A stretch of DNA of 28,447 bases from Pseudomonadota bacterium. GTDB lineage: Bacteria > Pseudomonadota > Gammaproteobacteria > Burkholderiales > Burkholderiaceae_D. The translations under genes were made by a program, and so were the position numbers. The stretch covers positions 1 through 28,447 of the forward strand of contig JAEZVM010000135.1 of assembly GCA_023420795.1 (NCBI GenBank), in the 5' to 3' direction. Of the stretch, positions 1-7,451 are shown one piece after another. The notes under the pieces are model-generated. The model was given only the letters and a program-made list of their open reading frames with translations. It made no database searches and was not told the DNA's origin. Within the stretch, counting starts at the first letter, position 1. Every line of letters begins with the position of its first letter.

Positions 1-579
1 CTGGAGCGTGTCGGCGACGGTATACGCGCCGATATCCATTTCCAGCCCTTCGAGCTGAATCCGCAGATGCCTCGGGAAGGACAGGACATCACCGAGCATC
101 TCGTCGAAAAATACCGCATCACGCCGGCGCAGGTCGAGCAGAACCAGGAGGCGATCCGGTCGCGCGGCGCGGAGCTTGGCTTTACGTTCAGCATGGACAA
201 GCGCCGCCGCATCTACAACACCTTCGATGCGCACCGACTTTTGCACTGGGCCGAAGGAGAAGGCGCAAAACGCCAGCGGGCATTGAAGCATGCACTGTTG
301 CGCGCCTATTTCACCGACGGCGAGAACCCGAGCGCGCATGATGTACTGGTGCGCCTCGCGCAGGAGGCCGGGCTGGACCCGGCTCGCGCGCGGGAAATCC
401 TGTCATCGGACGCCTATGCGGAAGAGACGCGGCAACAGGAACGCTTCTATCTGGAACAGGGCATCCATTCGGTGCCTGCGGTGATCATCAACGAGCGCTA
501 CCTGATCCAGGGTGGGCAGCCGGTCGAGGCCTTCGAGCAGGCGCTGCGGCAGATTGCAGCGTCCGCCGAAACCGCATGA
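1..579 (+). CDS. FrnE-like DsbA-family oxidoreductase (3' part)
   Basis: The reading frame is open from base 1, so the true start lies outside the window; only about 192 C-terminal residues are visible. The text reads as the C-terminal part of the thioredoxin-fold DsbA/FrnE family (also annotated as 2-hydroxychromene-2-carboxylate isomerase-like). It has a helical insertion with a phenylalanine-rich FELNP stretch and a DAHRLLHWA segment. The C-terminal strand SVPAVIINERYLIQGGQP carries the cis-Pro region and the GGQP turn typical of the family. The redox Cys-x-x-Cys motif would lie upstream, so it cannot be checked. FrnE proteins act on disulfides, probably in the cytoplasm. The gene converges on the ABC permease gene with a gap of six bases. 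Confidence 0.85.
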   Translation: MERVGDGIRADIHFQPFELNPQMPREGQDITEHLVEKYRITPAQVEQNQEAIRSRGAELGFTFSMDKRRRIYNTFDAHRLLHWAEGEGAKRQRALKHALLRAYFTDGENPSAHDVLVRLAQEAGLDPARAREILSSDAYAEETRQQERFYLEQGIHSVPAVIINERYLIQGGQPVEAFEQALRQIAASAETA

Positions 580-585
580 CGAACT

Positions 586-1347
586 TTATGCCTTGAGCCG
601 ATAGCCGGTCCGGAAAATCCACCAGATGCCGAACAGGCAGAGCAGCATGAACATCAGTGTCATGCCGAGACTGAGCGCGACGCCGACATCCGACACGCCG
701 TAAAAGCTCCAGCGAAAGCCGCTGACCAGATACACCACCGGATTGAACAGCGTGACCGTCTGCCAGAACGGAGGCAGCATGCTGATCGAATAAAAGCTGC
801 CGCCAAGGAAGGTCAGCGGCGTGATGATCATCACCGGCACGATCTGCAGCTTCTCCCAGCCGTCCGCCCAGACGCCGATGATGAAGCCGAACAGGCTGAA
901 GGTGATCGAAGTCAGCAGCAGGAAGCCGATCATCCAGAACGGATGCAGGATCGAATAATCGACGAACAGCCGAGCGGTGGCGAGTATGATCAGGCCGAGG
1001 ATCACCGACTTGCTTGCCGCCGCGCCGACATAGCCGATCACGATCTCGAACGGCGAGATCGGTGCTGACAGCACTTCGTAGATCGTCCCGGCCCACTTCG
1101 GCATGTAAATCCCGAACGAGGCATTGGAAATGCTTTCAGTCAGCACCGACAGCATGATCAGCCCCGGCACGATGAACGCGCCATAGCTGACGCCGTCGAT
1201 CTGCTCCATGCGCGAGCCGATCGCCGAGCCGAACACGATGAAGTAGAGCGAAGTCGAGATCACCGGTGATGCGATGCTCTGCAACAGCGTGCGCCACCAG
1301 CGCGCCATTTCGAACAGATAGATTGCCTTGATTCCATGCAGGTTCAT
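586..1347 (-). CDS. ABC-2 type exporter permease (YadH-like)
   Basis: This 253-residue integral membrane protein has about six hydrophobic segments. It contains the ABC-2 permease signature around residues 60-90 (FIVPGLIMLSV, followed by an 'IYEVLSAPIS' coupling stretch) and a late 'TFLGGSFYSISMLPPFWQ' segment closely resembling E. coli YadH. Its start is preceded by a strong GGGAGG ribosome binding site. Its ATG overlaps the stop codon of the upstream ATPase gene (ATGA), implying translational coupling. It should form the membrane channel of an exporter with that ATPase. The substrate cannot be deduced; lipid, polysaccharide or drug export are all possible for this family. Confidence 0.92.
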   Translation of the reverse strand: MNLHGIKAIYLFEMARWWRTLLQSIASPVISTSLYFIVFGSAIGSRMEQIDGVSYGAFIVPGLIMLSVLTESISNASFGIYMPKWAGTIYEVLSAPISPFEIVIGYVGAAASKSVILGLIILATARLFVDYSILHPFWMIGFLLLTSITFSLFGFIIGVWADGWEKLQIVPVMIITPLTFLGGSFYSISMLPPFWQTVTLFNPVVYLVSGFRWSFYGVSDVGVALSLGMTLMFMLLCLFGIWWIFRTGYRLKA

Positions 1348-2291
1348 GCGAGCCTCCCTTGCGCCGTCCGCTCACCCCTGACCAGGCTGACGAAAATTTC
1401 CTCCAGCGAGCTTTCGCTGGTCTGCAGATCCTTGTAATGGATGCCGCGCTCGTCCAGCCGCCGCAGCAATTCCGGAATGCCCATGCTCTCTCCCTGCGCA
1501 TCGAAGGTATAGACGAGCTGGCCGCCGTCGGCTGCCAGTTCCAGTCGGTAGCCGGCCAGCTCCGCCGGCACCGCCGCGAGCGGCTGCTGCAACTGCAATG
1601 TCAGCTGCTTCTTGCCAAGCTTTTTCATCAGCGCCGTCTTCTCTTCCACCAGCAGGATTTCGCCCTTGTTGATGACGCCGATGCGGTCCGCCATTTCCTC
1701 GGCTTCCTCGATGTAGTGCGTGGTCAGGATGATGGTCACGCCGCTCTCCCGCAGCCGCCGCACCATGTCCCACATGTCGCGCCGCAGTTCCACATCGACG
1801 CCGGCGGTCGGCTCGTCGAGGAAGAGGATTTTCGGCTCATGGCTCAGCGCCTTGGCGATCATCACGCGCCGCTTCATGCCGCCGGACAGTGCGAGGATTT
1901 TCGAGTCCCGCTTTTCCCACAGCGACAGGTCCTTCAGCACCTTTTCCAGATACGCCCTGTCCGGCGCCTTGCCGAACAGGCCGCGGCTGAAGGACACCGT
2001 ATCCCAAACGCTCTCGAAGGCATCGGTGGAAAGTTCCTGCGGCACCAGTCCGATTTTCGCGCGTGCCGCCCGGTAGTCGCGTGCGATGTCATGGCCGTCA
2101 GCCATGACGCTGCCCGAGCTGGCATTCACGATGCCGCAGATGATGCTGATCAGCGTCGTCTTGCCGGCGCCGTTCGGGCCGAGCAGAGCAAAGATTTCAC
2201 CGCGGCGGATTTCGAGATTGATGTTCTTCAGCGCCTGGAATCCCGACGCATAGGTTTTGATAAGCGCATTGACTGCAATGACGGCTTGCAC
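1344..2291 (-). CDS. ABC transporter ATP-binding protein (YadG-like)
   Basis: This 315-residue ATPase powers the adjacent ABC-2 permease. All nucleotide-binding motifs are visible: Walker A GPNGAGKTT (about residues 38-46), Q-loop VPQE (Q85), signature LSGGMKRR (135-142), Walker B ILFLDE (155-160) and the H-loop histidine at 192. A C-terminal extension after residue 230 resembles the regulatory tail found in DrrA/YadG-type exporters. The start codon is GTG, supported by an AAGGAG ribosome binding site six bases upstream. It is the first gene of a two-gene operon with the permease. The long open frame on the opposite strand is only a shadow. Confidence 0.94.
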   Translation of the reverse strand: MQAVIAVNALIKTYASGFQALKNINLEIRRGEIFALLGPNGAGKTTLISIICGIVNASSGSVMADGHDIARDYRAARAKIGLVPQELSTDAFESVWDTVSFSRGLFGKAPDRAYLEKVLKDLSLWEKRDSKILALSGGMKRRVMIAKALSHEPKILFLDEPTAGVDVELRRDMWDMVRRLRESGVTIILTTHYIEEAEEMADRIGVINKGEILLVEEKTALMKKLGKKQLTLQLQQPLAAVPAELAGYRLELAADGGQLVYTFDAQGESMGIPELLRRLDERGIHYKDLQTSESSLEEIFVSLVRGERTAQGRLA

Positions 2292-2418
2292 GCAGACTCC
2301 TTATGGACATGCAACGGGTGCGGCGCAACGGGCAAAGCCCATCGCGCATATTGTTACGGTAATTATGGCTGGAAAGAGGAGGGGATGGAGTGAGCCGCAC
2401 GGCAGCGGCCCGCGTGCA

Positions 2419-2985
2419 TCAGCGTCGTGCCGGCACTGTCCGTACCGCATCCCGCTCTTCGATCGACTTCTTCAACAGCGCTTCTGCTTCGGCGGCTTCT
2501 TCCGCCAGCGAACGCTGTCGCTCCCAGTATTGCTCATTCAGCCGGGATTTGCCGGAAGCCGTGCCGGTACGCTCACCGGGCAGCGGTTCCACGCCTTCCT
2601 TCTGCCGTCTCTTTGCATCTTCGAGCAGCATCTCCGCCCGGATCACGTCCGCCTCGGTATCGTCGCGTGTCCTGGTCTTTCCTGGCTCGGGAATCGAAGG
2701 CACCTTGCTGACCGGCGTGCGCTCGACCTTCGGCGGAATGGCCGGGCGCTTGCCGGTATCCGGATTCCATGTATTCGTCGCGGGATCGGCGCTGATCGTC
2801 TCGTCAATCTTCGCGCCCTTGACCGGCTTGTCCGAATACACGATCCGTCCGTCCGGCAGCACCTGCCGATACACAGTGGTCGCCGGCTCGCCGAGCGGCA
2901 CCGGCCGGGGCAATTCCTCGGACGAAGCGATTGCGGGAAAAACAGCGAGCACGAATATGACGGCCCGGTATGCGAAGCAGGTCAT
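2419..2985 (-). CDS. secreted DUF4124-like protein
   Basis: The protein has 188 residues and an N-terminal signal peptide (hydrophobic residues about 8-20, probable cleavage after IAS). It then has a short segment with the DUF4124 pattern 'VYRQVLPDGRIVYSDKP' (about 38-53), a small beta domain found in many betaproteobacterial envelope proteins. The C-terminal half is charged and probably coiled coil (about 100-180, rich in Glu, Ala, Lys and Arg). The ATG is preceded by GGAGGG. Function is unknown. The gene stands alone, about 180 bases downstream of the SRPBCC gene on the same strand, with a 10-bp inverted repeat just before its ribosome binding site. Confidence 0.8.
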   Translation of the reverse strand: MTCFAYRAVIFVLAVFPAIASSEELPRPVPLGEPATTVYRQVLPDGRIVYSDKPVKGAKIDETISADPATNTWNPDTGKRPAIPPKVERTPVSKVPSIPEPGKTRTRDDTEADVIRAEMLLEDAKRRQKEGVEPLPGERTGTASGKSRLNEQYWERQRSLAEEAAEAEALLKKSIEERDAVRTVPARR

Positions 2986-3000
2986 GGCATCCCTCCATTA

Positions 3001-3046
3001 AGAGCGCCTGGCAGAATCCCTCTGTCGCTGTTTTGTCAGGCGCTCT
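3001..3046. repeat. 10-bp perfect inverted repeat upstream of DUF4124 gene
   Basis: AGAGCGCCTG (3001-3010) and CAGGCGCTCT (3037-3046) are exact inverted copies separated by 26 bases. The element ends only a few bases before the ribosome binding site of the minus-strand DUF4124 gene and lies about 118 bases past the stop of the SRPBCC gene. There is no U-run on either side, so it is not an ordinary terminator. It could be an mRNA leader hairpin or a regulator site. Confidence 0.5.
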
Positions 3047-3163
3047 AAATTTAGCAGAGGATCTGGCGTACCTGATGACAAACGGCAAAGCAAGGAAAGG
3101 CGCTATCCAGCCTCGCCAATCATACCCGCGTCGGCAATGGAAATCGCAGATCTGGCAGTCGGA

Positions 3164-4042
3164 TTACGCCGATGGCGGCGTGGCCCGGTCGATCGAATCC
3201 TTCAGCTGCTTTTCTTCCTTTGCTTTTTTCTCCTCAGCCTGTGACTCATCCTGCTTCATCGACTTCGCCATGTCCGCCGAAGGATTTGCCTCGCCGCCGA
3301 TGCCCAGGTCGAGCGGCATCTGTCCCACCCGCCGCGCCTGGTCGGATTGCTGGTCGAGGCTGACTTCTTCGGCGACGGAAAAGCGCTGCTCGTCTGCTTC
3401 GCTCTCCGGTGATTGCGACAGCGAATAATCCGACTGAGTAGTCGCGGCCGAGGGCGACGGCTGCTGTTGCGAAGGCATCTGGTCTGATTGATGTGCGGTG
3501 CTGCGTGCAGAAGAGACAACCGGCTCGGCAGGATCTTCCGTTCCGTCCCATCCTTCGGAGCCGGCCGCAAAACCGGAAGTCTGCAGCGGCGCGCCGGCAG
3601 TCTGGCTCTTCTGGGCGTTACCCGAACCGCGCGTCTCGATAAGCTGCTTCAGGCGCTGCAGGTCCTGCCCGAGCCGCTGCGCAATGTCGGTATCGCTATT
3701 GCCGACGGGCGAGCCGGGTATCTGGTCCGGCTCCGATTCCAGCGTCATCGTGACACGCGATAAATCCGGTCCCGCCGCTTGCACCTCGACCTTGCCGGAA
3801 ATCGTCGGACCGCTGGTGTTGTGCCACGCAATGCAGCGATCCTGCACCTGCTCGGTAATTGCAGCATCCCATTCGACCTCGCGGTTGGACATTTTCGTCG
3901 TCCAGTGCAGATGCGTATCATCGATCCGGTCCACCGCTTCGACATCCTGCATGAAGCGCGGATACTCCTCGAACTGCATCAGTTGGTTGTACGCAATGTG
4001 CGCCGGGACACCGATATCGATCGACTGCTGAATCCTTTTCAT
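3164..4042 (-). CDS. SRPBCC (polyketide cyclase/COQ10-like) protein with long disordered tail
   Basis: With the start at 4042 the protein has 292 residues. That ATG lies six bases after GAGGAG; an ATG at 4048 is directly against the ribosome binding site, and a start further upstream would add an unlikely leader. Residues 1-138 match the SRPBCC/cyclase-dehydrase fold (start MKRIQQSIDIGVPAHIAYNQ, then 'FEEYPRFMQDVEAV' and 'VEWDAAITEQVQDRCIAWH'), which binds hydrophobic ligands in a deep pocket. Residues 139-292 are rich in Ser, Gln, Glu, Ala and Asp, with no predicted fold and a Lys/Glu-rich end. The tail is unusual because family members commonly end near residue 150. The ligand is unknown. 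Confidence 0.85.
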   Translation of the reverse strand: MKRIQQSIDIGVPAHIAYNQLMQFEEYPRFMQDVEAVDRIDDTHLHWTTKMSNREVEWDAAITEQVQDRCIAWHNTSGPTISGKVEVQAAGPDLSRVTMTLESEPDQIPGSPVGNSDTDIAQRLGQDLQRLKQLIETRGSGNAQKSQTAGAPLQTSGFAAGSEGWDGTEDPAEPVVSSARSTAHQSDQMPSQQQPSPSAATTQSDYSLSQSPESEADEQRFSVAEEVSLDQQSDQARRVGQMPLDLGIGGEANPSADMAKSMKQDESQAEEKKAKEEKQLKDSIDRATPPSA

Positions 4043-4317
4043 GGCCATCTCCTCGTTGTGAGTCCAGTGAGCCGGCAGCCCGCCGGCGGCATGTGCATAC
4101 GCTTCAGAACACAAGCGGAAGGACAAGTTGCGCCGAAGCGAAGTATGAATCGAGGCATGTTGGTGGATGCATACAGGCCTGCAGTGCTCCCTATGCCCAT
4201 TGAGGACAATCAAACGACAAGCTGCGCCCTGTCGCTACGCTTGGACGAACAAGACCAATCGAGCAGTCGCCATCGACTGTCGTGCAGGGAGCAGGCATAT
4301 CACCAAGGGTGCTATCC

Positions 4318-5247
4318 ATGTCCCGCTTGTCCCTGAAGGTAACGACAGTCTTCCTTTGTGTCCTGCTCGCAGCATGTGGTGGTGGTGGTGGTGGTGGCGG
4401 TAGTGCCGCCGCACCGAACAATGCAAGCGGCGCTGATCCTGGTACAGGTTCTGGCACGGGTTCAGGTACAGGCACTGGTTCGGATACAGATTCCGGCACG
4501 GGATCGGACACTCCTTCGGGTGGCAATCTGCCGCCTTCCAACAATCCTCCGGGCAGTGGCAACGATACCGCTTCACCGGGTAGCGACCCATCGACGCCGC
4601 CCCCAACGACGGTGCCGATCAGCGCAACTGTCACAACAGCTCCGGCTGATGGTGCCAGCCTGAGCAACACCGTAAGACTGGAAGTGCGCGGCAATGCGAT
4701 CGAAAACGCGGAACTGCTGCCTCCCGGCGGCTACACGCCAGCACTGGGCGTGTTTACGGTATCGGCCGACAAGACGATGGCATGGCTGGATTTCGACACG
4801 CGTACCTTGCCGAACGGGACACTGCGGGCAAGGATCAGTGCGTTCGACCGGCCGGCTGGCAGCACCGGCGCCACGGAAGTGATCACCATGCCGGTGCGCA
4901 GCTGGCTGCTTAGGAACGAGCCGCCGCCGGAGCCGGACCAGATACCGGATGCGTCCTATATGCCCGAGGTGCACATCAGTTCGCTGGCGCTGCCGTATGT
5001 CGATCCGCAGCCGCTGCAGGCGATGATGGAAATGAACGACGCGGATTATGAAGCGATGCTGCGCGACGAATGGCCGCGCGTCGAAGGCGTGATGCACCAG
5101 TACATCCCGCCCAATGTCATCCTGATGCCGCCGACCCCGCTCGGCTTCTCCGGCCCGTGGGTTTCCTGCATGGAGTCCCATGCTGCGCTCGCATGCAGGG
5201 AAGCGATGAACAACATGATAGGGCTGATGATAGGCAAGCAGCCCTAA
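4318..5247 (+). CDS. putative lipoprotein with poly-Gly and Gly-Thr/Ser-Asp linker
   Basis: The start at 4318 gives 309 residues. It places a classical lipoprotein signal at the N-terminus (hydrophobic residues 8-19, lipobox L-A-A-C with lipidated C20) and is preceded by AAGGG nine bases upstream; an upstream in-frame start would bury the signal. C20 is followed by eight glycines and then a low-complexity linker of Gly, Thr, Ser, Asp and Pro up to about residue 105. The remainder looks like a folded domain with a beta-rich part ('GASLSNTVRLEVRGNAIENA') and a C-terminal helical part with two Cys (MESHAALACREAMNNM). I do not recognise the family. The product is probably anchored in the outer membrane. 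It converges on the HopJ-like gene. Confidence 0.8.
   Translation: MSRLSLKVTTVFLCVLLAACGGGGGGGGSAAAPNNASGADPGTGSGTGSGTGTGSDTDSGTGSDTPSGGNLPPSNNPPGSGNDTASPGSDPSTPPPTTVPISATVTTAPADGASLSNTVRLEVRGNAIENAELLPPGGYTPALGVFTVSADKTMAWLDFDTRTLPNGTLRARISAFDRPAGSTGATEVITMPVRSWLLRNEPPPEPDQIPDASYMPEVHISSLALPYVDPQPLQAMMEMNDADYEAMLRDEWPRVEGVMHQYIPPNVILMPPTPLGFSGPWVSCMESHAALACREAMNNMIGLMIGKQP
4378..4401 (+). repeat. GGT trinucleotide microsatellite
   Basis: Six consecutive GGT codons, then GGC and GGT, encode the eight glycines directly after the lipidated Cys of the lipoprotein gene. Slippage here would change glycine number without breaking the frame. Confidence 0.9.
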
Positions 5248-5256
5248 AGCAGCTTG

Positions 5257-5607
5257 TCACGCCTGCTTCGGCTGCAGCGGCATGCTGTCGAACTTCACGC
5301 CGGCCCAGCCGTGCTTCATGAAATTGCGGATGTTCTGGTGGTCGGTCCCCTCGGGATGCTTCAGCACATCGTCGCGGTAATACGCGCCGAAGCAGGCCAG
5401 CGTCTGCTGTTCCGAAAGACCGTTCAGCGAGGCAAACGCAAACAGCTTGCAGGAGCCGGAATTCTGGCCGGCTTCATTCCTGAACTCTCCATTCGTAAAC
5501 GATGCCGGGATGAATTCATAGGACTCGGCGATGACTGCCATTGTCTCGTCGAAGGTGATGGATTCGGGATTGGCGTTCAATTTCTTGAGAAAGGCGTCGA
5601 TGTTCAT
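5257..5607 (-). CDS. HopJ-type III effector family protein
   Basis: This 116-residue protein matches the HopJ family end to end: 'FDETMAVIAESYEFIPASFTNGE' near the N-terminus, a conserved 'AGQNSGSCKLFAFA' stretch, 'LSEQQTLACFGAYYRDDV' and 'DHQNIRNFMKHGWAGVKFD' near the end. The family was named after a Pseudomonas syringae effector candidate, but it is widespread in bacteria without type III secretion. No secretion genes are nearby, so a housekeeping role is more likely than virulence. The molecular function is unknown. It converges on the preceding lipoprotein gene with nine bases between stop codons. Confidence 0.88.
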   Translation of the reverse strand: MNIDAFLKKLNANPESITFDETMAVIAESYEFIPASFTNGEFRNEAGQNSGSCKLFAFASLNGLSEQQTLACFGAYYRDDVLKHPEGTDHQNIRNFMKHGWAGVKFDSMPLQPKQA

Positions 5608-5819
5608 GAGAGCGGGCTGAATGGTCTGAGTTGATGAAAGGAAACGAAATCTGGCAGAGGCAGAGGGTATCCGGCTCCGAAAAAGTGAAGGATTGTAACG
5701 GGCTTGGCCGCGCTACACATGCAAGCGTATCGCTTCAATATTAACCATTGTCAAATAGACATATGGCATTACGGAAATAATAGCCACCGGACTTCAATCC
5801 AAATCAAGAAGGAGACATC

Positions 5820-6719
5820 ATGAGAAAAGCCGGGCGCATGGCCGTGAATGCATTATGTATTGCCGTTCTTTCGGCATGCGGGGGAGGCGGAGATTCCGGA
5901 AAACCCGCGACCCAGATGCCCGACTCGGGCCACAGTTTCACCAACCCCCTGAACCTCAGTCCGGCACCGCAGTTTTCCACCAGTACGCGAACGGTCAACT
6001 ACGATGACTGCTTCCCGAAGTGGGACGATATTGAGGTCGGCGACGTAGTCAAGAGCACGGTTGAAACCTATACGGATGCGGCCGGCATCGGCGTAATCGA
6101 TCAGACGGAGACTGTCACCTCGGTGGTACAGGATACGTTCGCCGACCGTGACTCTTCAGTCTATCGTAATGCGCTGCGAGTGAAGACGGACAATCCGCCG
6201 TATCTCCGGTCCGACAATGTCATGCAATTTGGAGTCAGGACGGAGGCGTTGATCCTCCGGGGCGGAACGGTCACTCTTTTGAGGGAAGACTACCTGAACG
6301 ACGCGGACGGTACCCGGATGAAGACGAAGAACGTGCCTTCGAAGATCGGTGATCTTGCCGCTGCCCATATATATACCCCATTCGCCATGCGCGATTCGGT
6401 GGAGCATGCCTATGCGATGTCCTTTACCAACATATGGTCGTCAGAGTTCGATCACCAGGCGGATATCACTGAGAAGATAATGTTCATCGGCGTGGAAGAG
6501 GGCACCGAAGTTCCTGCCGGGAAGTTCGAATACAGCTGCGTGTTCCGCCGCGAATTCAAGAGCGTGATCAACGGTGAAACCATTACAAACGTACAGGACT
6601 ACTACACGACCAAATGGTCCGGGGTGAAAGCGATTACCTACAGCCCGGACTATCCTCGACCATTGCTTTACAAACTGGTATCTAACTCCGCAATCGAGCG
6701 CAGAAAAGCTGCGCACTGA
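5820..6719 (+). CDS. putative lipoprotein, unknown function
   Basis: The 299-residue product starts with a short lipoprotein signal (lipobox V-L-S-A-C, C20) followed by four glycines. The ATG has a good AAGGAG site six bases upstream. After a Pro/Ser-rich linker the protein has a beta-rich domain (about 60-290) with repeated patterns such as 'YDDCFPKWDDIEVGDVVKST' and a late 'SCVFRREFKSVINGETI'. Two Cys (in DDCF and YSCVF) could pair. I do not recognise the family. The resemblance to the other lipoprotein in this window is limited to the lipobox and glycine run. A clear rho-independent terminator follows, so this is a single-gene unit. Confidence 0.8.
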   Translation: MRKAGRMAVNALCIAVLSACGGGGDSGKPATQMPDSGHSFTNPLNLSPAPQFSTSTRTVNYDDCFPKWDDIEVGDVVKSTVETYTDAAGIGVIDQTETVTSVVQDTFADRDSSVYRNALRVKTDNPPYLRSDNVMQFGVRTEALILRGGTVTLLREDYLNDADGTRMKTKNVPSKIGDLAAAHIYTPFAMRDSVEHAYAMSFTNIWSSEFDHQADITEKIMFIGVEEGTEVPAGKFEYSCVFRREFKSVINGETITNVQDYYTTKWSGVKAITYSPDYPRPLLYKLVSNSAIERRKAAH

Positions 6720-6734
6720 GGAAAAGCATTGATG

Positions 6735-6767
6735 AAAAAACGGGCACTGCGAAGGTGCCCGTTTTTT
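6735..6767 (+). terminator. rho-independent terminator after lipoprotein gene
   Basis: A perfect 7-bp stem (CGGGCAC 6741-6747 with GTGCCCG 6755-6761) encloses a 7-base loop. It is followed by six T and preceded by six A, so it could work in both directions. It lies about 20 bases after the stop codon of the lipoprotein gene. Confidence 0.9.
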
Positions 6768-6875
6768 ATGGTGACGATAAATTAATTTCAATACTTGTCA
6801 TTGAATCACCCAATGGCAGTAAGGCTTGTTGCAAATTTCATCCCGATGTCATCCTCGAAAAGATAAAATTGCGGC

Positions 6876-7433
6876 ATGAAATTGTCTGTCGCAGCATTCG
6901 CTTTATCCCTATCCGTTCCCGCGTTCTCTCATCCGGTTATTGGCATCCTCGATGGCGAGACGCTGACACTCCAGATCAATCAGAAGCCGGTCAGGATCCG
7001 CCTCGCGAACATCGATGCGCCCGAGCGGGCGCAGGCTTTCGGCCGGCAGTCCCGGCAGTCGCTAACCGAGCTGTGCATGGGCAAGGAAGCCGAATACAAG
7101 GAGCAGGACCCCGGCCGCCATGCCGAGATCACGGCACTGGTGACATGCAACGGCGTCGAGGTCAATCGCGTGCAGATCGAACGCGGCATGGCCTGGGTGC
7201 ATGACAGGCACAACAACGACTTCACCCTTCCCGCGTTGCAGCTGATGGCGCGGCGCGACAGGAAAGGCCTGTGGGCGGACGCAAATCCGATGCCGCCGTG
7301 GGAGTTCCGTCGTCCTCAGATCAAGCGCGCAAGCTCCCCGCCGCCTGCATCGAGCACCGATCCCGCCATCTGCTTCGTCGATCGCCGTGGCGAGTACCGC
7401 ATCATCGACGGCGTCCGGCGTTACGGCTGCTAA
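6876..7433 (+). CDS. secreted thermonuclease-family (SNase-like) nuclease
   Basis: The 185-residue protein has a signal peptide (residues 1-18, cleavage near AFS-HP) and then an SNase-like OB-fold domain. Visible landmarks are 'ILDGETLTL' (about 24-32; the family usually has DGDT), 'IRLANIDAPE' (41-50, with the catalytic-type Arg and Asp), 'GRHAEITALV' (80-89) and 'IERGMAWVHDRHN' (101-113). The segment 'GLWADANPMPPWEFRR' is the usual end of bacterial homologues. Such enzymes cleave DNA or RNA outside the cytoplasm with Ca2+. The C-terminal 35 residues include a Cys-containing 'CFVDRRGEYRIIDG' segment. No strong ribosome binding site is visible. The gene converges on ppk2. Confidence 0.87.
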   Translation: MKLSVAAFALSLSVPAFSHPVIGILDGETLTLQINQKPVRIRLANIDAPERAQAFGRQSRQSLTELCMGKEAEYKEQDPGRHAEITALVTCNGVEVNRVQIERGMAWVHDRHNNDFTLPALQLMARRDRKGLWADANPMPPWEFRRPQIKRASSPPPASSTDPAICFVDRRGEYRIIDGVRRYGC

Positions 7434-7451
7434 CGCAGTAGCGCGCGCCGG

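Noticed and set aside
1359..2393. 344-codon plus-strand frame opposite the ABC ATPase
   Set aside because: The minus strand has every ABC motif; the plus-strand translation is His/Arg/Gln-rich shadow sequence.
5257..5607. HopJ-like gene as evidence for a type III secretion or virulence locus
   Set aside because: No secretion, chaperone or harpin genes are nearby, and the family is common in bacteria without type III secretion.
4318..6719. The two Gly-rich lipoproteins as a paralogous pair
   Set aside because: Apart from the lipobox and glycine run they share no visible motif, length or domain pattern.
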